Numbered from the stretch's first letter, positions 19,349-27,748 are shown. The stretch: DNA of 64,000 nucleotides from Streptomyces parvus (GCF_032121415.1 NZ_CP135079.1:1054001-1118000), one strand, 5' to 3'. Made by a program: numbers and translations. The notes: generated from the letters alone by a model not told the origin.

Positions 19349-20398
19349 TCAGGCGAGGCCGGAGCGCTCCAGGGCGTCCGTGCCGGCGCGCAGGGCGGTG
19401 AGCCGCTCCTCCAGGGTGAAACCGGCCGGGGCGAGGTTGAGTGTGGTGACCCCGGCGGCGGCGTAGGCCTGCATGCGGTCGGCGATCCGCTCGACGGGGC
19501 CGAGCAGTGCGGTCTGGTCGATCAGCTGGTGCGGTACGGCGGCGGCGGCCCCGGCCTTGTCCCCGTCCAGGTACTTGTCCTGGATCTCGGCGGCCTCCTT
19601 CTCGTACCCCATGCGCTGGGCGAGCTGGTTGTAGAAGTTCTGCTTCCGGCTGCCCATCCCGCCGACGTACAGGGCGGTGTACGGGCGGAACATGTCGGCG
19701 AGGCCGTTGACGTCGTCGCCCACGGCCAGCGGGAGCGTCGGGCTGACGTCGAAGCCGTCCATGGTCTTGCCGGCCTTCTCGCGGCCCGCGCGCAGCGGCT
19801 GGACCGCGGTCTCCTCCAGGTGCTCGGCGGAGGGGAAGATCAGCAGGGCGCCGTCGGCGATCTCACCGGTCTGCTCCAGGTTCTTGGGGCCGATCGCGGC
19901 GATGTAGAGCGGGATGTGCTCGCGCTGGGGGTGCACGGTGAGCTTGATCGGCTTGCCCGGTCCGCCGGGGAGCGGCAGCGTCCAGTGCGCGCCCTCGTAC
20001 GACACGCGCTCCCGGGTCATCGCCTTGCGGACGATCTCCACGTACTCGCGGGTGCGGGCCAGCGGCTTGTCGAACTTCACGCCGTACCAGCCCTCGGAGA
20101 CCTGCGGGCCCGAGACGCCGAGGCCGAGCCGGAAACGGCCGCCGGAGAGCGAGTCGAGGGTGGCGGCGGTCATCGCCGTCATGGTGGGCTGCCGGGCCGG
20201 GATCTGCATGATGGCGGAGCCGACGTCGATCGACTCGGTCTGTGCCGCGACCCAGGTCAGCACGGTCGGGGCATCGGAGCCGTACGCCTCGGCCGCCCAG
20301 CAGACGTCGTAGCCGAGCCGGTCGGCCTCCTGCGCGACGGCGAGGTTGTCGCCGTCCATGCCGGCGCCCCAGTAACCGAGATTGATGCCGAGCCGCAT
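19349..20398 (-). CDS. LLM-class F420-dependent oxidoreductase
   Basis: A 349-residue luciferase-like oxidoreductase of the F420-dependent type. It starts MRLGINLGYWGAG and contains AQEADRLGYDVCWAAEAYGSD, a barrel-core GGRFRLGLGVSGPQVSEGWYG and the family C-terminal DRMQAYAAAGVTTLNL. It probably reduces or oxidises an unknown small substrate with F420. The ATG follows AAGGAGAGC. A perfect 14-bp palindrome touches that ribosome site, so a local repressor probably controls it. Preference for F420 over FMN is family inference. Confidence 0.87.
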   Translation of the reverse strand: MRLGINLGYWGAGMDGDNLAVAQEADRLGYDVCWAAEAYGSDAPTVLTWVAAQTESIDVGSAIMQIPARQPTMTAMTAATLDSLSGGRFRLGLGVSGPQVSEGWYGVKFDKPLARTREYVEIVRKAMTRERVSYEGAHWTLPLPGGPGKPIKLTVHPQREHIPLYIAAIGPKNLEQTGEIADGALLIFPSAEHLEETAVQPLRAGREKAGKTMDGFDVSPTLPLAVGDDVNGLADMFRPYTALYVGGMGSRKQNFYNQLAQRMGYEKEAAEIQDKYLDGDKAGAAAAVPHQLIDQTALLGPVERIADRMQAYAAAGVTTLNLAPAGFTLEERLTALRAGTDALERSGLA

Positions 20399-20409
20399 AG
20401 CCGCTCTCC

Positions 20410-20423
20410 TTACTGATCAGTAA
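20410..20423. promoter_or_regulatory. perfect palindromic operator before F420/LLM gene
   Basis: TTACTGATCAGTAA is a perfect 14-bp palindrome 12 bases upstream of the gene's ATG, touching its ribosome site. It is AT-rich against a GC-rich background. The TTACTn..nAGTAA form is common for TetR-family repressors; which protein binds it is unknown. Confidence 0.6.
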
Positions 20424-20536
20424 CGTCCCTTGCTCCGGACTCTAGCGCGGCCGACGGCCATCCGGCAGACCCGGCGGACCTCCGGTTGTCCACAGGGCTG
20501 CACCCCGTGGGGTCCTGGCCAGTAATCTCAGCGCCC

Positions 20537-21520
20537 ATGGAGCAGAGGCATCTCGGCCGCACCGGCCTTCGCGTGTCCCGGATCGGGCTCGGCACCCTCA
20601 CCTGGGGCCGGGACACGGACGAGCACGACGCCGCCGACCAGCTGAAGGCCTTCTGGGACGCGGGCGGCACCCTGGTGGACACGGCCGACGTGTACGGGGG
20701 CGGCGAGGCCGAGTATCTGCTCGGGCGGCTCGTCGGCAGCCTGGTTCCCCGCGAGGATCTGGTCATCGCCACGAAGGCCGGAAACGTCCCGGACCCCTAT
20801 CGCCGCGTCAACGGCTCGCGCGGGCATCTGCTGGCCGCCCTGGACGCGTCCCTGGAGCGGCTCGGGACGGACTACGTGGATCTGTGGCAGGTCCACGTCT
20901 TCGACCCGGCGACCCCGCTGGAGGAGACCCTCCAGGCGGTGGACCTCGCCGTCTCCTCGGGCCGTGTGCGGTACGCGGGCGTGTCGAACTTCTGCGGCTG
21001 GCAGCTGGCGAAGGCGGCCACCTGGCAGCTCGCCGCGCCCGGGGTGCGTACCCGGCTGGCCAGTACGCAGATGGAGTACTCGCTGCTCCAGCGGGGCATC
21101 GAGCGCGAGGTGCTGCCCGCCGCGCTGGACCTCGGGGTCGGGCTGCTGCCGTCCTCGCCGCTGGGGCGCGGCGTGCTCACCGGCAAGTACCGCCAGGGCA
21201 CCCCGTCCGACTCGCGGGGCGCGTCCGAGCGGCTCGCCCCGTTCGTCGAGCCGTATCTCGACGACGCGGCGGCCCGGGTCGTGGACGCGGTGGCGACGGC
21301 GGCGGACGGCCTGGCGACGAGCCCGCTGCGGGTGGCGCTCGCCTGGGTCCGGGACCGGCCCGGGGTGGCCGCGCCGATCCTCGGTGCGCGCAACGCCGGG
21401 CAGCTCACGGAGGCTTTGTCAGTGGAGGCGCTTAGTCTTCCCTACGAGATCTGCCAGGCGCTCGACGATGTGTCGGCGCCCGTGCACCGCTATCCCGACC
21501 AGGACTGGAGCACGCTGTGA
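20537..21520 (+). CDS. aldo/keto reductase
   Basis: A 327-residue NADP-dependent aldo/keto reductase barrel. The tetrad residues are visible: Asp and Tyr in DTADVYGGGEAEYLLG, Lys in VIATKAGN and His in DLWQVHVFDP. The C-terminal cofactor loop ILGARNAGQL is also present. The ATG at 20537 fits the family start (MEQRHLGRTGLRVSRIGLG). Its TGA overlaps the GTG of the next gene in GTGA, so the two are translationally coupled. It is divergent from the F420/LLM gene across 138 bases. Substrate unknown. Confidence 0.9.
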   Translation: MEQRHLGRTGLRVSRIGLGTLTWGRDTDEHDAADQLKAFWDAGGTLVDTADVYGGGEAEYLLGRLVGSLVPREDLVIATKAGNVPDPYRRVNGSRGHLLAALDASLERLGTDYVDLWQVHVFDPATPLEETLQAVDLAVSSGRVRYAGVSNFCGWQLAKAATWQLAAPGVRTRLASTQMEYSLLQRGIEREVLPAALDLGVGLLPSSPLGRGVLTGKYRQGTPSDSRGASERLAPFVEPYLDDAAARVVDAVATAADGLATSPLRVALAWVRDRPGVAAPILGARNAGQLTEALSVEALSLPYEICQALDDVSAPVHRYPDQDWSTL

Positions 21521-23832
21521 CTGCGCTTCCCGGGGAGACCCCCGGCACCGGCGGCACGGACACCCCGCAGGACGACGTGTCCCCGCCGGACGAGGCCGGG
21601 GCCCAGGAGCCCGCGGCGGACGCCGACCCCGCGAGCGAGGGGGGCGAGGCCGCCGGCTCCCCGAGCGAGGGGGGCGGGACTGAGGCAGCCGGCCTCGAGA
21701 GCACCGAAGCCGGGGCCGGGGCCGCCGAAGCGTCGCCGGCCGACTCCGCGAGCACCGGGGCCGGGACCGCCGACGCCTCCACCGCCCCCGAGCTCTCGGA
21801 GGCGCAGGCCGAGCTGGTCGCCCAGCGCGAGCTGCGGGAGCGCATCGAGCAGCGCAAGGCCGCGAAGGCCGCGCCCGTCGCCGCCGGTGCGGGTCTGAGC
21901 GGCACGGCCGCCGATCTGCTCGCGGCCGTCCGGGCCGTGGAGAGCGGTGAGAAGGCGGGCTCCGCGTTCTTCGGGTCTCCCGCCCCGACGCAGGCGCCCC
22001 GGCGCCCCGCCCCGGCCGCCGCCCAGCCGCCCCGGACCCCCGCGTCCCAGGCCGCCCCCGCCCCGCAGGCCGCATCCCCGGAAGCCCTGGACGCGGTGCG
22101 CGCGGTGCTCGTGGAGGGCGGGGCCCCCGAAGCGCTGGCCCGCCCGGCCGTCGGCGCGCTGGGCGAGCAGGCGGCCGAGCTGCTGCGCACCGACCCCTGG
22201 CAGCTGCTGGCCGTGCCCGGTGTGCGGCCGGAACAGGCCGACGGCTTCGCCCGGGCCTTGCTCGGCGCCGACTGCGGCCCGGACGACGGCCGCCGGACGA
22301 CGGCCCTGGTCGGCTGGGTGCTGGAGCGCGCCGCCCTCCAGGGCCACACGGCCCTGGACGCCCAAGCCGTCCGGGCGGCGCTCGCCGAGCGTGCGGTGAG
22401 CGACCCGGACGCGGCGGTGCGCGAGGCCGTCGAGGAAGGCGTCGCCCTGCTCTTCCGGGAGGGGGAGGACGAGGAGCCGGACGGAGTCGAGGCGGACGCG
22501 GGCGAAACGGATGAGGAAAGCCTCGCAGAGGGCGCCGATGCGCCCCGGGAGCCGGTCCGCATCCTGCTGGGCCTCGACCGCTACGCCCTGGCCGAGGAGA
22601 GTCTCGCCGACGGACTGGCCCGGCTGGTCAACACCTGCGAGAAGGCCGCCGACTGGGCGGAGGCCGCTGCCGCCGCCCCGAGCCCGTCGGCCGCCGAGCT
22701 GATCCGTACGACGGCCGCCGCCGGACTGGTCGCGCACAGCGGCGGTGAGGCGGCGCGGGCCGAGCCCGCCGCGCTGATCGCCGCGGCGCGGGGCCTGGGG
22801 CTGCGGGCCTTCGGCGCGACCCACAGCGAGGACGGGCGGCGGCGGCTCGCGGCGGCCACCGGAGATCCGGACACGGCGGTCACTCTGGCGGGGCTGCTGT
22901 CCGGCGCCCAGGGCCCCGGCCGGGACGAGGAGGGGGCGCTCGCCCTGGACCTGCTGGTCGTGCTGGACGCCCCGCAGCTGGACGTGGAGAGCGCGGCGGT
23001 CCTGGTCGAGGCGCTGGCCGACGGCGCCCGGCTGGTGCTGAGCGGGGACCCGGGCGTGCTGGGCTCGGCGGGCGCCGGGCGGGTGTTCGCCGATGTGCTG
23101 GCCGCCCGCACCTGCCCTCAGGTCGTCTCCCGCACCCCGGACCCCGGACCGATCGGCGAGCTGGTCTCCGGCATCGGCATCGGCGAGCTGAACCAGGTCG
23201 ACGCCCCGGGCAAGGAGGTGGTGATCGTCCCCGTCCGTGACGCGGGCGAGGCCGTCCACCGCACCGTGCAGCTGGTCGCCGACTCGGTGCCCCGGGCGTT
23301 CTCCATCCCCGCCGACGAGACCCAGGTGATCACGGTGGGCCATGGCGGGGCCGCCGGGACCAGGGTGCTCAACGAGGCGCTGAAGCAGCGGCTCAACCCG
23401 GGCCCCGGCCGGTTCGGCGGTTTCGACCCGGGCGACCGGGTGGTCCATGTGCCCGCGCCCGGCCGTGCCGTGCCCGGGGTGGTGCGCTCGGCCGACGCCG
23501 AGGGGCTGCACCTGGACTGCGGGGGTGTCCCCGTCGTCGTACCGCAGGAGGGGGTGGAGTCGTCGGTGCGGCACGGCTGGGCCCTCAGCGCCCATCAGGC
23601 GGCCGGGATGCGCTGGCCCGCCGCGGTGGTCGTGCTGCCGGGCGACGCGGCGCAGGGGCTGAGCCGGCCGTGGGTGTACACGGCGTTCGGCCGGGGCGAG
23701 CGGCATCTGTCGGTGGTGCACGGGGTGGACCAGGCGCTCCCCCACGCGGTGGCGCAGGTCCCGGCCCAGGAGCGGACGACCCGGCTGCGCTCGCTCCTGG
23801 AGGCGCTTCCGACGCCCGACGCGGCTTCCTGA
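21517..23832 (+). CDS. RecD2-like protein lacking ATPase motifs
   Basis: A 771-residue protein built like the SF1B helicase RecD2 but apparently catalytically dead. Residues 1-180 are Ala/Pro/Glu-rich and probably disordered. A helix-hairpin-helix region lies at about 188-250 (DPWQLLAVPGVRPEQADGF). At the Walker A position (about 404-416) the sequence is VAHSGGEAARAEP, without the GKT. The Walker B equivalent reads VVLDAPQLD, with Asp kept and Glu lost. Later motifs are degenerate but alignable: LVLSGDPGVLGSAGAG, FDPGDRVVHV, GWALSAHQAAG and YTAFGRGER. It is coupled to the aldo/keto reductase by GTGA. It may act as a DNA-binding scaffold. Confidence 0.82.
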   Translation: MTALPGETPGTGGTDTPQDDVSPPDEAGAQEPAADADPASEGGEAAGSPSEGGGTEAAGLESTEAGAGAAEASPADSASTGAGTADASTAPELSEAQAELVAQRELRERIEQRKAAKAAPVAAGAGLSGTAADLLAAVRAVESGEKAGSAFFGSPAPTQAPRRPAPAAAQPPRTPASQAAPAPQAASPEALDAVRAVLVEGGAPEALARPAVGALGEQAAELLRTDPWQLLAVPGVRPEQADGFARALLGADCGPDDGRRTTALVGWVLERAALQGHTALDAQAVRAALAERAVSDPDAAVREAVEEGVALLFREGEDEEPDGVEADAGETDEESLAEGADAPREPVRILLGLDRYALAEESLADGLARLVNTCEKAADWAEAAAAAPSPSAAELIRTTAAAGLVAHSGGEAARAEPAALIAAARGLGLRAFGATHSEDGRRRLAAATGDPDTAVTLAGLLSGAQGPGRDEEGALALDLLVVLDAPQLDVESAAVLVEALADGARLVLSGDPGVLGSAGAGRVFADVLAARTCPQVVSRTPDPGPIGELVSGIGIGELNQVDAPGKEVVIVPVRDAGEAVHRTVQLVADSVPRAFSIPADETQVITVGHGGAAGTRVLNEALKQRLNPGPGRFGGFDPGDRVVHVPAPGRAVPGVVRSADAEGLHLDCGGVPVVVPQEGVESSVRHGWALSAHQAAGMRWPAAVVVLPGDAAQGLSRPWVYTAFGRGERHLSVVHGVDQALPHAVAQVPAQERTTRLRSLLEALPTPDAAS

Positions 23833-23860
23833 GCGGCCGGGCCGACCCGGACCGGACAGC

Positions 23861-23895
23861 GGTGGGCCCCGGCGCGATGCGCGCCGGGGCCCACC
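23861..23895. terminator. bidirectional terminator
   Basis: GGTGGGCCCCGGCGCG (23861-23876) pairs perfectly with CGCGCCGGGGCCCACC (23880-23895) between the RecD2-like gene and a convergent gene. Confidence 0.9.
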
Positions 23896-23924
23896 GTCGC
23901 GTCCGGTGCGGGAACAGGCTCCGG

Positions 23925-24587
23925 TCAGGCGCCGCCCACCGCCGGTCCGGCGAAGTCGTCGTCCGGCTCCTCCTCCTCGTCGAAGACCGCGCTGACGTCG
24001 AAGCGGCAGACCACCAGTTCGGGGTCGGCGTCCTCGAAGGGGGCGCCGAGCCACTCCCCCGGCTCCGGCGCCGTCTCCCCGGCCGAGACCCAGAGGGTGG
24101 AGTCGCCCTCCTCCAGACCGAACTCCTTGTGCCGCGAGGCGATCTCGTCCGGCTCGTACTCGCCGAAGAGGACGCCGAGCGCGGCGTGGACGCTGGTGCC
24201 GACCACCGGGGTCGTCTCCTCGGCGCCCGGCCCCGGGTCGACGTCGGCGAGGCGCTGGGCCTGGGCGAGGAGGCGCTCGGGCTCCGCGACCAGGTAGTCG
24301 CGCCGGATCAGGACACTGAGCGCGCTGGGCTCCGCGGGACCGGCGTAGGGAGGGAGGGAATCGTCCGCGCCGGGAATCTCGAAGGGGGTGACTTCGTCGT
24401 AGCGGTCGTAGAGGAGTTCGTCGTATACCTCGGCGGCAGCCGCCAGGGCGTTGAACGCGTCGTAGACGGCGGGGTCGTCGTCCCCGGTACGGCGTTCGAC
24501 CGCGTCGAGGTGACGGTCGATCGCGGCTTTGACCGCTTCGGCGGCGGCACGTACCTCGGCAGCGGTGGGCTGCGCAGCATCAGACAT
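23925..24587 (-). CDS. conserved acidic protein of unknown function
   Basis: A 220-residue, strongly acidic soluble protein that I cannot assign to a function. An N-terminal helical region (about residues 5-60, AEVRAAAEAVKAAIDRHLDA) precedes mixed segments. The C-terminus is Asp/Glu-rich (AVFDEEEEPDDDF). No catalytic motif was recognised. The start at 24587 (MSDAAQ) is preferred to an in-frame ATG 39 bases earlier because it gives a normal N-terminus; the divergent DUF5703 gene starts 48 bases away. Similar genes are common in Streptomyces at this place. Confidence 0.75.
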   Translation of the reverse strand: MSDAAQPTAAEVRAAAEAVKAAIDRHLDAVERRTGDDDPAVYDAFNALAAAAEVYDELLYDRYDEVTPFEIPGADDSLPPYAGPAEPSALSVLIRRDYLVAEPERLLAQAQRLADVDPGPGAEETTPVVGTSVHAALGVLFGEYEPDEIASRHKEFGLEEGDSTLWVSAGETAPEPGEWLGAPFEDADPELVVCRFDVSAVFDEEEEPDDDFAGPAVGGA

Positions 24588-24634
24588 AGTGCAGACGCTA
24601 TCCGTAGCGGGGCTCTGCCCGCACAATAGATGCG

Positions 24635-24823
24635 ATGCCGGAATACGAATTCATCGACGTGTACGTGCCGCGCGGGGTCTCCCGCAAGGATGCGGCCCGA
24701 CTCCTGACCGACCACGCCGAGTACGGACACTGGGAGCTGGACCGCCTGACGCTCCGCAGGGACGGCAGCCGCAGAGTGCGGCTGCGCCGACGGATCATCC
24801 GTCAGCTGCGGGCGACCTGGTGA
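24635..24823 (+). CDS. DUF5703-family small protein
   Basis: A 62-residue basic protein with a DUF5703-like sequence: MPEYEFIDVYVPRGVSRKDA, then DHAEYGHWELDRLTLRRDGSR, ending in an Arg-rich helix. Function unknown. It is monocistronic, divergent from the acidic protein gene and followed at once by a strong terminator. The size fits the family. Confidence 0.8.
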   Translation: MPEYEFIDVYVPRGVSRKDAARLLTDHAEYGHWELDRLTLRRDGSRRVRLRRRIIRQLRATW

Positions 24824-24829
24824 CAGGGA

Positions 24830-24862
24830 GCGGGCCCCGCGGTGGCGGGGCCCGCCCTCTTT
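24830..24862 (+). terminator. terminator after DUF5703 gene
   Basis: GCGGGCCCCGC (24830-24840) pairs with GCGGGGCCCGC (24845-24855) around a GGTG loop and is followed by CCTCTTT. It is also placed to stop transcription of the long chaplin gene from the other side. Confidence 0.88.
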
Positions 24863-24893
24863 CGTGCGTCGTGCCGTGCTGTGCGCGCTCGGA

Positions 24894-25706
24894 TCAGGCG
24901 GCGCTGCGCGAGCGGCGGTAGAGCACCGATCCGGCGCCGGCGAACAGCAGTCCGGCGCCGGCCGGGATGAGCAGTTCGAGCCCGTCACCACCGGTCTGTG
25001 CGAGCTGCTCGCGGGGAACGTTCCGGGGCTCGGGGGCGTTCGGCTCGGGCGGCTGGTTGACCGGCGGGTCGACCGGCTTCTCGGGCGTGACCGGGGGCTT
25101 CTCCGGCTCCTCGGGCGGCGGGGGCGGAACCTCGGCGTCGTTGGAGCAGCTGTTGCCGAAGACGGGGTTGAGCAGTCCGCCGATGGTGACGCTGTTCCCG
25201 CAGAGGTTCACGGGAATGTCGATCGGCGCCTGGATCGAGTTGCCGGAGAGGATGCCGGGCGAGCCCTGGGCGATTCCTTCGGCGGTGGCGCCGCCGCCCG
25301 GGGCCCGGTGACGGCCCGTGCCGGGCTCGGAGGTGCGGTCCGAGGCCGTGGTGTCGCCGGCCTGGGCGCCGTTCCCGGAGCCGCCGGGGACCGAGCGGTT
25401 CTGGGCGCCGCCGGACCCGTCGGAGGCGGATCGGTCGGACTGCGCGGACCGGTCGGATCCTGCTGATCCGTTTCCGCAGTCGTTTCCGCTGGCGGGGTTG
25501 AGCAGTCCGCCGACGCTGACGGAGTTTCCGCAGACGTTGACCGGGATGTCGATCGGGACCTGGACCGAGTTGCCGGACAGCACGCCCGGCGAGCCGGAGG
25601 CGGTGCTCGCCGCTCCGGAGTCGGCGTGGGCGTATCCACCGCTCAGCGCGAGCACTCCGCCCGCAGCCGCCATGGTGATCAGGCCTTTACGAGTGACCTG
25701 TCGCAT
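24894..25706 (-). CDS. chpC: long chaplin with sorting signal
   Basis: A 270-residue cell-surface amphipathic protein that helps coat aerial hyphae. It has a signal peptide (to about residue 28, YAHADSG) and two chaplin domains (about 35-75 and 145-185), each with the paired cysteines and GLLNP pattern. A Ser/Gly/Asp-rich linker separates them. A Pro-rich stretch precedes a LAQTG sorting motif (about 234-238), a hydrophobic span and a RRSRSAA tail, so sortase attachment to peptidoglycan is expected. It lies next to a short chaplin gene on the same strand, as chpC-chpH do in S. coelicolor. Naming as ChpC follows that order. Confidence 0.92.
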   Translation of the reverse strand: MRQVTRKGLITMAAAGGVLALSGGYAHADSGAASTASGSPGVLSGNSVQVPIDIPVNVCGNSVSVGGLLNPASGNDCGNGSAGSDRSAQSDRSASDGSGGAQNRSVPGGSGNGAQAGDTTASDRTSEPGTGRHRAPGGGATAEGIAQGSPGILSGNSIQAPIDIPVNLCGNSVTIGGLLNPVFGNSCSNDAEVPPPPPEEPEKPPVTPEKPVDPPVNQPPEPNAPEPRNVPREQLAQTGGDGLELLIPAGAGLLFAGAGSVLYRRSRSAA

Positions 25707-25743
25707 AGGTTCGTTTCCTGCCTTCTGGCTTCCGAAAAACCCC

Positions 25744-25755
25744 CGGACATGACCG
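25744..25755. promoter_or_regulatory. chaplin upstream element, copy 1
   Basis: CGGACATGACCG lies 38-49 bases before the long chaplin start. It differs at one base from the perfect palindrome CGGACATGTCCG upstream of the short chaplin gene. Possible shared regulator site; chance cannot be excluded. Confidence 0.35.
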
Positions 25756-25775
25756 TGCGGGAGCCGAATGCCGAA

Positions 25776-25810
25776 CGGTCCCGGAGTGCATGGAGTGCAC
25801 TCCGGGACCG
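25776..25810 (-). terminator. terminator of short chaplin gene
   Basis: CGGTCCCGGAGTGCA (25776-25790) pairs perfectly with TGCACTCCGGGACCG (25796-25810), 37 bases beyond the short chaplin stop. It leaves only about 70 bases for the long chaplin's own promoter. Confidence 0.88.
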
Positions 25811-25846
25811 GTCGAGCTCAAACCCTTACGGGTTGACGTTCAACGA

Positions 25847-26080
25847 TCAGGCGTTGACGCAGGTGTTGCCGAAGGCGGGGTTCAGCAGACCGATCACGGA
25901 GACCGTGTTGCCGCACACGTTGATCGGCACGTGGACCGGAACCTGGACGACGTTGCCGGAGAGCACGCCGGGGCTGCCGATGGCCGCACCCTGGGCACCC
26001 GCGTCGGCGGAAGCCATGCCCGCACCCGCGAGAACGAGGCCACCGGTGGCAGCCGCAACTGCGACGACCTTCTTGATCAT
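25847..26080 (-). CDS. chpH: short chaplin
   Basis: A 77-residue secreted chaplin. It has a signal peptide of about 26 residues (VLAGAGMASADAG) and one mature chaplin domain (GSPGVLSGNVVQVPVHVPIN). The two cysteines that form the usual disulphide are in VCGNTVSVIGLLNPAFGNTC. Short chaplins assemble into amyloid-like surface films that lower water surface tension and allow aerial growth. The ATG follows a perfect AGGAGG ribosome site, which suits an abundant protein. It has its own terminator and sits just upstream of the long chaplin gene. Which S. coelicolor short chaplin it equals is judged from gene order. Confidence 0.93.
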   Translation of the reverse strand: MIKKVVAVAAATGGLVLAGAGMASADAGAQGAAIGSPGVLSGNVVQVPVHVPINVCGNTVSVIGLLNPAFGNTCVNA

Positions 26081-26181
26081 GATTCCTCCTAGTTGGAAAA
26101 CGCGGTCCCAGCCGCGGACCGCAAACCTTGTAACGAGGAGGAATTCGCGGGGCTACGTGTGAACGGCTCGTTTCACCCGTT

Positions 26182-26193
26182 CGGACATGTCCG
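26182..26193. promoter_or_regulatory. chaplin upstream element, copy 2
   Basis: CGGACATGTCCG is a perfect 12-bp palindrome 102-113 bases before the short chaplin start. An 11/12 match lies before the long chaplin gene. Confidence 0.35.
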
Positions 26194-26233
26194 CACAGGT
26201 GGCCGAATCGGCGGCGAATCGGTCAAGGGCCGG

Positions 26234-27565
26234 TCAGGAGTGGTCGATGAACCGGTCGAGCACCCGCACGCCGAACTGGAGCCCGTCGACCGGGACCCGT
26301 TCGTCGACGCCGTGGAACATCCCGGCGAAGTCCAGCTCCGGCGGCAGCTTCAGGGGGGCGAAGCCGAAGCCCCGGATGCCCAGGTCGTCGAAGGACTTGG
26401 CGTCGGTGCCGGCCGAGAGCATGTACGGCACGGCCCGGGCGATCGGGTCCTCGGCGACCAGCGCGGTCTGCATGGCGTCGACCAGGGCCCCGTCGAACGT
26501 CGTCTCCAGGGCCTTGTCCGCGTGCACGTCCTCGCGCCGGACGTTGGGGCCGAGGATCCGGTCCAGGTCGGCGAGGAACTCCTCCTCGTACCCCGGCAGG
26601 TACCGGCCGTCGACATGGGCGGTCGCCTGGCCCGGGATGACGTTGACCTTGTAGCCCGCGCCGAGCTGGGTGGGATTGGCGGTGTTCTGGAGGGAGGCGC
26701 CGATGAGTTTGGCGATGCCGCCGAGCTTGGCGAGCGTCTCGTCCATGTTCTCCGGGTCCAGCTCGGTGCCCAGCGCGTCGGAGAGCTCGTCCAGGAAGTG
26801 CCTCAGCGTCTTGGTGACCCGCACCGGGAACTTGTGCCGGCCCAGCCGCCCGACCGCCTCGGACAGCTCGGTGATGGCGTTGTCCTTGTGGATCATCGAG
26901 CCGTGTCCGGCGGTGCCGTCCACGGTCAGCTTCATCCAGTGCATGCCCTTCTGGGCGGTCTCCACCAGATACAGCCGCAGGTTCTCGTTGACGGTGAAGG
27001 AGAAACCGCCGACCTCGCTGATCGCCTCGGTGACGCCCTCGAAGAGCCCCGGGTGGTTGTCCACGAGATAGCGGGCCCCGTACGTGCCGCCCGCCTCCTC
27101 GTCCGCGAGGAAGGCGAGCACGATGTCGCGCGGGGGCTTGCGGCCGCTGCGCATCCGCTCGCGGACGACCGCGAGGGTCATCGCGTCCATGTCCTTCATG
27201 TCGACCGCGCCCCGGCCCCAGACGCAGCCGTCCGCGATCTCCCCGGAGAACGGGTCGTGCGTCCAGTCCGCCGCGTTGGCCGGGACGACGTCGGTGTGCC
27301 CGTGGATGAGGAGCGCCGGGCGGGAGGGGTCCTCGCCCTCGATCCGGGCGACGGTGGAGGCGCGCCCCTTGTGCGACTCGAAGATCTGCGGCTCCAGGCC
27401 GACCTCCGCGAGCTTCTCCGCGACGTACTCGGCGGCGAGCCGCTCGCCGGGGCCCGAGTGGTCGCCGTAGTTGCTGGTGTCGATCCGGATCAGGTCACGA
27501 CAGAGGCCGACGACCTCCTGCTCGGCCCTGCCCGTGCCGGCCTTGCCCGTGCTGCTCTCGCTCAC
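26234..27565 (-). CDS. M20-family metallopeptidase
   Basis: A 443-residue cytosolic M20/M25/M40-type zinc peptidase or amidohydrolase. Metal-binding and catalytic segments are visible: LIHGHTDVVPAN, WGRGAVDMKDMDA, FLADEEAGGTYGA and the late HGVDERVPVD. A dimerisation domain (DGTAGHGSMIHKDNA) interrupts the catalytic domain. The GTG at 27565 is chosen because GGAAGGA lies seven bases before it; an upstream in-frame start would add a basic low-complexity tail. The natural substrate (dipeptide or acyl-amino acid) is not evident. Confidence 0.9.
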   Translation of the reverse strand: MSESSTGKAGTGRAEQEVVGLCRDLIRIDTSNYGDHSGPGERLAAEYVAEKLAEVGLEPQIFESHKGRASTVARIEGEDPSRPALLIHGHTDVVPANAADWTHDPFSGEIADGCVWGRGAVDMKDMDAMTLAVVRERMRSGRKPPRDIVLAFLADEEAGGTYGARYLVDNHPGLFEGVTEAISEVGGFSFTVNENLRLYLVETAQKGMHWMKLTVDGTAGHGSMIHKDNAITELSEAVGRLGRHKFPVRVTKTLRHFLDELSDALGTELDPENMDETLAKLGGIAKLIGASLQNTANPTQLGAGYKVNVIPGQATAHVDGRYLPGYEEEFLADLDRILGPNVRREDVHADKALETTFDGALVDAMQTALVAEDPIARAVPYMLSAGTDAKSFDDLGIRGFGFAPLKLPPELDFAGMFHGVDERVPVDGLQFGVRVLDRFIDHS

Positions 27566-27748
27566 GCTGGTTCCTTCCACTGTCGCTGTGGTGCTCCTTC
27601 TCATCCTCCCGCGCCCACGGCGTACGCCCAAGGCCGCACACCCCCCGTCACGCACCGTTCACAGCCATCGGGGCGTGATCGAGCACCCCTGAATGTTTGC
27701 TATGGTTTTCCACGTCGGAACGGGCACGGCCCGCGAGACAGACACCTT

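Noticed and set aside
21517..23832. Functional RecD-type helicase or recombination enzyme
   Set aside because: Walker A Lys/Thr and the Walker B Glu are missing, so ATP hydrolysis is not expected.
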